Below are positions 52,101 to 61,900 of a DNA stretch of 64,000 nt, piece after piece; within the stretch, counting starts at the first letter, position 1; each line of letters opens with the position of its first letter. The notes below the pieces were generated by a model. It saw only the letters and a program-made list of their open reading frames with translations, was not told the origin of the DNA and ran no database searches. The position numbers were made by a program, and so were the translations under genes. Source of the DNA: Paramecium pentaurelia (lineage: Eukaryota > Ciliophora > Oligohymenophorea > Peniculida > Parameciidae); contig CAJJDO010000136.1 in assembly GCA_905183005.1 (NCBI GenBank), positions 64,945 to 128,944 of the forward strand, in the 5' to 3' direction.

Positions 52101-52696
52101 ATCATGAAACATTTAATTAAGTTCACTTAAAAAGTAGTTTTATTACAGTTTTTAAGGAATTTGGATATGAAAAATAATTAGTAGAAAAGATATCTAAGAT
52201 TATTAGAAATGATAATATTAAATTGCTTAAGTTACTATATTCTTTAATGAACAAATCAAATTTATATGAAATTAATTGCATAGAGTGTTAACAATCATAC
52301 ACTTAAGATTAAGCAATTCTTTTAAAATGCGGCCATACAATGCATCCATTTTGTTTGGAAAACAAGTATTGTCCAATATGTTAAAATATCTCAGCTTAAT
52401 CAAGTATATCTAAGAATATAATTAATAGTGCTTGAAAGTATAGGAATAGAAGAATTAAAGAAATCTATCTTAAAATCTAAAGTGGATAATTAATAATTGT
52501 AATTATTGAAAAATGTTGATGATATAGATTTGGAAGATAATTTTATATAATCAACTACTTAAGATGATAAAGAAATAATAGAATTAAGATTATTAAATAA
52601 AATGGATATATATGATTAATTAACTGATTCTGCATTGCAATAGGTATTCAATTGTAATAATTGTAGTACAATTCTTTTTTAGATTAATATTTTTGA
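49136..52696 (+). CDS. VPS8: VPS8, CORVET tethering subunit (uninterrupted copy)
   Basis: Same 1170-aa gene as 41258-44818 (offset 7878), with introns at 52404-52428 and 52644-52666. This copy is in intact context: possible small ORF upstream, B-box gene 105 bp downstream. Domain order is WD40-like propeller, alpha-solenoid, RING with all zinc ligands visible, then an acidic tail. It is taken as the reference model for the locus. Confidence 0.88.
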
Positions 52697-52801
52697 TAGT
52701 TGTCTGACTTTATACTTTATATAATTGTTTATAAATAAAAATGCAGTTATTTCATATATTTAACTTAGAAATTAATTTAAAAAAGTTCAAAATTCTACAT
52801 A

Positions 52802-54211
52802 ATGTTCTGTGACCATCAAGGAGAATAATCATTCTGTATATGTTGTCAATAACTTATTTGTGAATTATGTATATGTTGTACAAATTCAAAAAAAATAAAT
52901 GTGCCAAAAATACATTTAAATGCACTTTGTTCAAGATGTGATTAAACTTAAGCTTAAATTAAATGTGAATAGTGTATGTTTCAATTCTGTTAAGAATGTT
53001 TTTAATCAGTTCATAAAATAGGCAAATTTTCAACTCATATCAAAATTGAAATCAATTAAGATCTACACTAATAAATAATCAAATAAATGTCTATAATTAC
53101 AGAACTTGAATAATACTGTTAAGAATAAATGACATCGATTTTATAATATTTTGATTAGATCTAAGTAGTATTAGATAGGAAAAAAAAATAGTTTCTTGAT
53201 GTTATATCTAATTATCGTAATTAATAAATAAAATAGCTTAAATAGAGAATAAATTTAATTGAAGCAGCTGTCAAAATTAATTCAGAATAATCTTTTGAAA
53301 TCCCAAAGTGTCTAATTTATTAAAAAGAAACATTTAATTTAACCGCCAAAGAATAAATTATAGACTTGATTTTAAATATTGATATTTAAAAAAACCTTGA
53401 CTAAAGTACTCTAAGTCCACATAAAATTCTTACTTAATCAAATGTGAGAAGGAGTGCCAGTTGTAAAAAATTGGAATCTTAAGAAAAAATTGTTGAGATT
53501 TGTGAAACTTTTGAAAAGAGAAAATTTATTAAATCATTGTGTTAATCTAATTCAATTTAATTATAATGGACTCATTCTAGATAGAAGGTTGACTATAATT
53601 TAGAAATGGGAATTGGCATGAAAATTAAAGGAGTTGAATAATTTAAATAAATTTATATAGGTATTGAACCATAATTTACAATTACTGGATTATAAGCAAA
53701 AACCAATTACAAATTTAGAATTTAAAGTATATTTGAAAATAAGACAAGTGAATTCAGTGAAATCTTGAATTTAGCTACATCTTAATAATAATCTATTGAG
53801 GATAGTCTAATAATTTCTAAGAAAATAATAAATAATGATATATAGGTTTAATTTGAGAAACCTGGATTAGTTTTAGGCACAAATCCATTATACTTTGGAA
53901 TATGGTCTTGGGAAATCAAATTAATAATTAATGGAATAATTGAAGATTTGACAGCCAGTTTGGTTGTTGGATTAGCTAATAAATAAAGAAAGATTGTTGG
54001 AACTACATTGAATTATGGTTATTAAAGAGACTCCTTGATTATTAAGGTCTTAGTTGATATGGACAATAAGTTAATGACTATAACTTCGAAGATGCATCCA
54101 AATGGAGAAAGATTCTATAATATAATAGGTCCTGTATTTCCAGCATTTTAAAATAAAAATACTCATAAAGGATCAGGATGTAAATTATTGATATAATATT
54201 AATAATTATGA
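52802..54211 (+). CDS. TRIM-like protein: B-box zinc finger, coiled coil, FN3, SPRY-like end
   Basis: Intronless, 469 aa. It begins directly with tandem Cys/His zinc-binding motifs: CDHQGEQSFCICCQQLICEL, then CSRCDQTQAQIKCEQCMFQF with CQECFQSVH, the B-box pattern. A coiled coil follows (residues about 90-150). A fibronectin type III domain is suggested by FTITGLQAKTNYKFRIQSI and SEFSEILNLAT. The last about 150 residues resemble a B30.2/SPRY fold (NPLYFGIWSWEIKLII, ASLVVGLANKQRKIVG). TRIM order without a RING, so ligase activity is not expected unless a partner supplies it; a microtubule role like C-I TRIMs is possible. The TGA overlaps the ATG of the next gene by four bases. Confidence 0.78.
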
Positions 54212-55259
54212 ATAAAAAAGAATTAAGAAAACTTAATTCATATGTAGATAAAGAAGTACTCAATCTGACAGGTGATCTTTATCCATTTGCTCTTTTCTCA
54301 TAAACAAAACCACTAAATCATTAGAAATGGGTTTAAGAGGAAATAATGCTAACTAATCATAACATAGAAAAAGTGAAGGCATGGGTACGAGAACAAGAGA
54401 AAGGGTAAATGTTTAGAGGAGAAAAAGTCAATTACGATCCAGAATATCTTGAATTTAAAGAAGAGGAAATAAGTATTGATAATGATTGGAGTTTTGAAGA
54501 GACTTAATATTTATTCAATTAATTGAGGAACTTTAATTACAATTTCATAGTACTGTCTGATAGATATTCATATCAAAATAAAAACAGAGATATTTATTAA
54601 TTGAAAGATAGATATTATAGTGTTGTTAATGAAGTATTATAGAAGAGGAATGAAAAATCACATATTCTATATAATTATGTTTATGATGAAGAATATGATC
54701 GATTTAGAAATATGGAACTTGAAAAGTATTTAAAAAGAACAAAATAAATATGTGATGAAGATAAAAAGTTATAAGAAGATCTAAGGAAAGTTAATCAATA
54801 AATAAAGAAATAAGAGAGGGAACATAAAAGTTTATGCAAATCTATTAATCTATAAGAATATGATGTAACTTATTATTTGCCATTTAGGATATTGATGATA
54901 AATCAATCAATTATATTATAGATATGTCATAAAGAAATGAAGAAATTCAAAAGACAACTAATGAGAGAATAGTTTATTTAAGAAATAAATGGATTAATGA
55001 AGCATTACCATTACCTACTACAATAAAAGATAAATTGGATAGGCAATTAAAAGAAGTGCTTTAAAATACTAAATTAGCTTTAAATTAAGAAATAGAAGAA
55101 TTATTTTGTAATCTACGTAAACTCTAATTGGGTGTATTGAGTTAATAAAGATTATAAAAAAGAAGAGAATAAGATAAAAGACATTTGGAAGATAAAATTA
55201 AAAAACTTAAAGCTTAACATGATTCATAATAAGCTAGTGATATGAAAACTAAAAAATGA
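54208..55259 (+). CDS. DMAP1/SWC4-like chromatin factor
   Basis: Spliced product is 342 aa with one 23-nt intron (54865-54887). The N-terminal segment DKEVLNLTGDLYPFALF corresponds to the DVRDILEL start of DMAP1. The central block with WSFEETQYLFNQLRNF, YNFIVLSDRY and YQLKDRYYSVVNEVL is the SANT/Myb-like domain typical of DMAP1/SWC4, which bridges SWR1/SRCAP and NuA4/TIP60 complexes. The C-terminal half is a long charged coiled coil. It is shorter than animal DMAP1 (about 470 aa) but keeps the diagnostic core. The first ATG gives the overlap with the B-box stop. The stop is 36 bp from the convergent RIIa gene's stop. Confidence 0.82.
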
Positions 55260-55294
55260 GATAATTTGTATTCTAATAATAATTAATATTGGGT

Positions 55295-55530
55295 TCATTG
55301 TTTTACTATCTCAGAAAATTCATGTTCTTTGGCTAAGAAAATTTTAATTAAACAAAACAGTTACCTCTTTTTTCTAATAATGATCTAAAATATTTTGCAG
55401 AGAAGTCTACAACATCTCCTGGTTTATTTCTAATAACTTCCTTTGCATAATGTTTCAATATCACTGGTAATTCAGGAGGTACTACAATCTATTCAGCACA
55501 ATATATTCTCTATTCTCTCACATCTGCCAT
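55295..55530 (-). CDS. Minimal RIIa (R2D2-type) domain protein, 67 aa
   Basis: One 32-nt intron (55333-55364) gives a 67-aa protein that is essentially a single RIIa dimerisation/docking domain: PPELPVILKHYAKEVIRNKP then GDVVDFSAKYFRSLLEKR. The Pro-Pro-x-Leu-Pro start and the D(V/I)xxFxxxYFxxL helix match ropporin/ROPN1L and radial-spoke RSP11-type proteins. These bind amphipathic helices of AKAP-like partners such as RSP3 in the axoneme. By inference it is a radial-spoke or ciliary docking subunit. Confidence 0.8.
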
Positions 55531-55593
55531 TTTATTATATATTAAAATAATTAATTAAATTTGATAATTCATTAATTTATATAGATGAGGAAA

Positions 55594-55892
55594 TCACAAA
55601 CAATTCTCATCTGCACATCTTATCAAAGGTTATATTTATTCTGTTTATTTCCCTCTAAGACACTCAATAAATTATCTAACATTCAATAATTAAGATGATA
55701 TCCTTGTATTCCTCATACAATAGAACAAAACTACTTAACTCTCTCCTTCCTGTGTAATATTTCACTAAATACTTGTGATAGTATATGCTACATCTCGTTT
55801 GAACAATGTCTATTTGAAATACAGTCATAATCTGTATTAATTCCAAAGTTAATCCATATAAGTAATGAAAAAAATAAATATTTAAAATACAT
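55594..55892 (-). CDS. Small secreted or luminal protein, 91 aa
   Basis: One 23-nt intron (55750-55772) gives 91 aa. The N-terminal hydrophobic stretch (MYFKYLFFSLLIWINFGINT) is a good signal peptide. The mature part of about 70 residues has six cysteines (YDCISNRHC, YC, ECL, RCADENC) and no second membrane helix, suggesting a small disulphide-bonded secreted or ER-luminal protein. No family recognised. It sits 63 bp from the RIIa gene and 76 bp from the WD40 stop, all on the minus strand. Confidence 0.68.
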
Positions 55893-55968
55893 AAATAATT
55901 ATACAATTAGATATTTATATAATAATTAATATATATAATTCTTATTTAATTCCTTATATGAAATATAT

Positions 55969-58900
55969 TCATTTATTATTAATAATAGATGCTTACTTGT
56001 CTTTTTTCTTGTCTGCTTTAATGGCCGCTTTCTAAAGGAATAATGCTTCTAATGACTTACCATCCTGTTCTATTACTGCACCTTATAAATTACAATTTTT
56101 TGCAGATATCAAACATTATCTTCCAAAGACTTTATAACAATGGGTATAATCACTTTAATTATTAATTTCATCTAATTTTAAATCATGAATATTCTCAGGA
56201 AACTGAAGTTCAAAGAGTCTGATAGATCCATCTTCCATAGCCACAGCCATATCTTTACAATTAGGAGATAGAGTTATTTTTGAAATAATTTCTATAAAGC
56301 CTAAAAGGATATAAACAGTGGCTAATTATGGAATGCTCCAAAATCTAATAGTTTTATCTTATGAACCTGATACAATCATTTAATTATCGTACAAGATAGA
56401 TAAGCATACTATTTTCCCTTAATGTCCTTTTAATTCTGAAATTGAAGTAAAATTCAAAGCTTCAGTTATTTCGTTTATTAAATAAATGACACAACCTCTT
56501 GCGGCTACTAAATTATTACTATTATTTCCAAAAATTATTTAAGTAAAACATTCATCATTATTTTCAATTATACTTTTATTTTGATTACTCTTATAATTCC
56601 AAAGGACCAATTATCCTCCTCCTAATGCAATAATAGTTTCTTACTACATAATTAAAAATGTATTGAAATACTTAAATGATTAAAAGGCGTAGATAACTGG
56701 ATATTTTGTGAGATTGAGTGATTCCAAATAGTATTTTTTCTCTTCCTTCCTTTAATAGAGACTATAACAACAAATATCGTTTGTAAATCTATAATGAACT
56801 AATTCTTTCTCATAATAAATGACTCGTTATAGAGTGATTTAATTAATTTCACTGATGTTCCAAAGCTTGAAAATTCCAATTTCACAAATAGATATCAACA
56901 ATTTTCCATCTTAGGAGACTATCAAATTTTTAATTCTACGTTCATTATCAAGAGTTGCAATTGTTGTGATAGAATCAAAATCTTGGCAATTCCTAAATTC
57001 AATAGTTCTATCCTTATTTGAAACCATAATGTTTTAATTAGGAATAAATACGGCAACATCAGTAAATAAAATAGGATAGCGATTATAGCCAATTTTTGTG
57101 GTGTATGGTTCTATTAAAGTATCATATTTTTAGGTTTTAATATTCCATAAGATTAAGTATTTAAAGTATTCTTTGTATTAATATTATGATCCTCCATAGT
57201 TTCTTTCCGATTAAAATACAAATAGTCTCCCTTATCCTATACTAACACATAATGATAGATCTGAAGAAAACCTGCAGTGTTTAAATTAAATGTTAGGTGC
57301 TTCTAGTTTTTTAATCTAATATTCATATCTTTAATCTTTCTAAGAGTAATAATTAAGACATGATTTTAGTTTTTCAATTGCATCTAAGAAATCTAATTTT
57401 AATATTTTATTATTCATTAAGCAAAATATCTGAGAATCCTATCTCAAAAACATTGTTGTGTAATCAAAATTATTATATTGTGTCATCTTTAAAAGTATTA
57501 ATTAAACCTAATTTTCTTCCTTACAAAATTTCCAACAGTACATATATTAATTATCCCCTAAAAATAAAATTGAGTTTGGTGAACTTATTTTAAGAAAAGT
57601 AAATGGCTCATTTGGGTAATAATTATTGTAATTAATTTTAATCTCTTCTCTTTAAAAAAAACCAAAATCATTTTAATAGTCATATAAGTATAAATCGGCT
57701 CTCCAATTACAATTCCTTTAAGTTTTTGAATAAAAAGTGAATATAATATTTCTTATTCAATAATACAATAAACTAAATAATTTTGATCAAAACAAAAATC
57801 AACAATCTTTGATGTTTTTAAATAAGCTATACTTATTTTGATCCCAATTATAAATAACACACTATTAACTATTATTGTTATCATTTGTAATTACAGCAAG
57901 TGTCTATGTATCTTTAGTAAAACAACTTACTTAATTTCATTGACAGATTTGTTAGGTAACTGCTGTACCTAATTATGAGTATTTAAATTATCCAAATAAT
58001 TTATTACAATTGAATAATCTTAATCAAAAGATATTAAACTTAAAATTGATCTTTAGATTATATCCTTTTTGTCTTCCTAAATGTTTTCAATTTATNACTT
58101 TATAACAATGGGTATAATCACTTTAATTATTAATTTCATCTAATTTTAAATCATGAATATTCTCAGGAAACTGAAGTTCAAAGAGTCTGATAGATCCATC
58201 TTCCATAGCCACAGCCATATCTTTACAATTAGGAGATAGAGTTATTTTTGAAATAATTTCTATAAAGCCTAAAAGGATATAAACAGTGGCTAATTATGGA
58301 ATGCTCCAAAATCTAATAGTTTTATCTTATGAACCTGATACAATCATTTAATTATCGTACAAGATAGATAAGCATACTATTTTCCCTTAATGTCCTTTTA
58401 ATTCTGAAATTGAAGTAAAATTCAAAGCTTCAGTTATTTCGTTTATTAAATAAATGACACAACCTCTTGCGGCTACTAAATTATTACTATTATTTCCAAA
58501 AATTATTTAAGTAAAACATTCATCATTATTTTCAATTATACTTTTATTTTGATTACTCTTATAATTCCAAAGGACCAATTATCCTCCTCCTAATGCAATA
58601 ATAGTTTCTTACTACATAATTAAAAATGTATTGAAATACTTAAATGATTAAAAGGCGTAGATAACTGGATATTTTGTGAGATTGAGTGATTCCAAATAGT
58701 ATTTTTTCTCTTCCTTCCTTTAATAGAGACTATAACAACAAATATCGTTTGTAAATCTATAATGAACTAATTCTTTCTCATAATAAATGACTCGTTATAG
58801 AGTGATTTAATTAATTTCACTGATGTTCCAAAGCTTGAAAATTCCAATTTCACAAATAGATATCAACAATTTTCCATCTTAGGAGACTATCAAATTTTTA

Positions 58901-61900
58901 ATTCTACGTTCATTATCAAGAGTTGCAATTGTTGTGATAGAATCAAAATCTTGGCAATTCCTAAATTCAATAGTTCTATCCTTATTTGAAACCATAATGT
59001 TTTAATTAGGAATAAATACGGCAACATCAGTAAATAAAATAGGATAGCGATTATAGCCAATTTTTGTGGTGTATGGTTCTATTAAAGTATCATATTTTTA
59101 GGTTTTAATATTCCATAAGATTAAGTATTTAAAGTATTCTTTGTATTAATATTATGATCCTCCATAGTTTCTTTCCGATTAAAATACAAATAGTCTCCCT
59201 TATCCTATACTAACACATAATGATAGATCTGAAGAAAACCTGCAGTGTTTAAATTAAATGTTAGGTGCTTCTAGTTTTTTAATCTAATATTCATATCTTT
59301 AATCTTTCTAAGAGTAATAATTAAGACATGATTTTAGTTTTTCAATTGCATCTAAGAAATCTAATTTTAATATTTTATTATTCATTAAGCAAAATATCTG
59401 AGAATCCTATCTCAAAAACATTGTTGTGTAATCAAAATTATTATATTGTGTCATCTTTAAAAGTATTAATTAAACCTAATTTTCTTCCTTACAAAATTTC
59501 CAACAGTACATATATTAATTATCCCCTAAAAATAAAATTGAGTTTGGTGAACTTATTTTAAGAAAAGTAAATGGCTCATTTGGGTAATAATTATTGTAAT
59601 TAATTTTAATCTCTTCTCTTTAAAAAAAACCAAAATCATTTTAATAGTCATATAAGTATAAATCGGCTCTCCAATTACAATTCCTTTAAGTTTTTGAATA
59701 AAAAGTGAATATAATATTTCTTATTCAATAATACAATAAACTAAATAATTTTGATCAAAACAAAAATCAACAATCTTTGATGTTTTTAAATAAGCTATAC
59801 TTATTTTGATCCCAATTATAAATAACACACTATTAACTATTATTGTTATCATTTGTAATTACAGCAAGTGTCTATGTATCTTTAGTAAAACAACTTACTT
59901 AATTTCATTGACAGATTTGTTAGGTAACTGCTGTACCTAATTATGAGTATTTAAATTATCCAAATAATTTATTACAATTGAATAATCTTAATCAAAAGAT
60001 ATTAAACTTAAAATTGATCTTTAGATTATATCCTTTTTGTCTTCCTAAATGTTTTCAATTTATTAAGGTTAACCTTCAACATTTTCTTATTCATTATTTT
60101 ATATTTAAATAATTTATTCATCTAAATTATCCATTTATTAAGGTTCATCATTATTTTCTATTTCTAAAGGTACTTTATAAAAGAAGAACTACATCTTAAT
60201 TTTAGGGGCTTAATGGCATTGAAAAGAATTCGTTATTGTAAATTGATTTATTTCATAAACTAATATTTCATTTAATTCATTAGCTAATGCCAACAGCATA
60301 TCATCATCAGAAAATAATAATAGTTTTATTTTACTATTTTAGTGAATATTTTTTAATATTATGATTTAATTTAATTCCACTACTCTTAAAATATTATTAT
60401 TTTGACTATCATTAAGTCCAATTACTAAATGCTTTAGATTATTAGATATTGTAAAATATTGAATATCAACATTTTCTAAATTTAATTCTAACTGAGAAAT
60501 TTAAAAATTTTAATCTTGAACTAAATGATTAACATTCCATAGGTATATTTTATTCTTAAAATTTGTATAATAGAATTTGTCATCATCTGTAAAATATTGA
60601 AAAAAATCATCAGGTTCAATGCTTAAATTAAGACTACAAAGTAATTGGTCACTATCTAAAATTCTAAATACTATATTTTAACTATCAACAGATGATAATA
60701 TTTTAGAATCATTTGAAAAGAGAAGATTAATGATTTTATCATTATTATACTATTTCAATTTTATCAAATTTAGTTTAGAGTCTAGAGATAACTCACCTAA
60801 ACTTAATTCATTTTGAGAATCTACAGAGCATATATATTTAAAATCTTATGATATTTAGTAAAGCCTTATTTCAATTTTCTCATATTCATATAATATAGCT
60901 GACTCATCAATTTTATCATTTTTCTCCCAGATCTCTGCTAAAGAAAAATAGTATTCTTTATTATTATACTCTTTATATGTAAACAAGGTTATCTAACAAA
61001 CTATTTATCATTTGATAACAATTAAATCTTTTGAATGTTTCCTTTTATTTTAAAATTATAAGAGGGGCATCCACCAGGAATTATCTCAAATAAAGATTTT
61101 TGAATTGCTTAAATATATTAAATATTCCATAATTCAACTGTTTCTCCTTGTGTTATGATGAGATAATCCTAATTTTGTGTAATTGAAAAAGAGTTTATTA
61201 AGTAATCAAAAGTCTTTGAAATTATTAAGACCTTATGTTCCATATCCCATAATTTTAGAGTATAATCTATAGCTCCACTAGAATATAATAACAAACTATC
61301 TGCTGAAAACATTATTTTGCTAATTTTATTCTCATGTCCATCCTAAGTTATCCTGTTAAAGTTCACATTTAAATTCCATAATCTTATCAATTTGTCATCA
61401 CTACAAGATGCTAATGTTGAATTATCTTAAGAAATTTAGACTACATAAACTTTTTCTGAATGGCCTTCAAATTTAGCCATCACTTTTCTTGCTTTAAAGT
61501 CCCAAAAATAAATTATATTATTAGTTCCGCATCCTGCTAAATATTTTGAATCTTAAGAGAATGAAAAATTTAAGAATTTAATATTCTCTTCCAATTTATT
61601 GAATTCTTATTGATTTATATTCTGATAAAAATAGACTTGGTTACCTGAAGAAAATATTAAATTTTTTCTATCTTTTGAAATTGCTATTGTATCGCAATCT
61701 TCAGTGTAACTATAATTATATTCTGTTTTATCATCGATCAAATTCTATACCTTAAATTTGTTATAATCTAAATAAGCTACTTTTGAATCGTTTAATAAAA
61801 TAACTAAATCTTTCAAATTATAATATCTAGTGATATTTATTTTTATTGATTTAATAAATTTTCTAGTAATCATATCATTTATTTAAATAGAATTCTCACC

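Larger units (their letters stand above)
48642..54762. repeat. Right copy of 6121-bp exact direct repeat
   Basis: Equivalent to 40764-48640 after removing the nested 1755-bp duplicate and its N (7877 minus 1756 = 6121). This copy is uninterrupted and continues into the rest of the DMAP1 gene, so it gives the true gene order. Confidence 0.95.

Noticed and set aside
41258..52696. A VPS8 / B-box tandem gene family of three members
   Set aside because: The copies are the same sequence at constant offsets and are bounded by single Ns; this is contig overlap, not gene amplification.
60064..60134. A separate WD40 gene starting at the Met codon at 60134 (or a nearby out-of-frame Met at about 60095)
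   Set aside because: The frame from upstream reads straight through with no TGA (the linker ENNDEP continues into the Met), so it is an internal Met of one larger gene.
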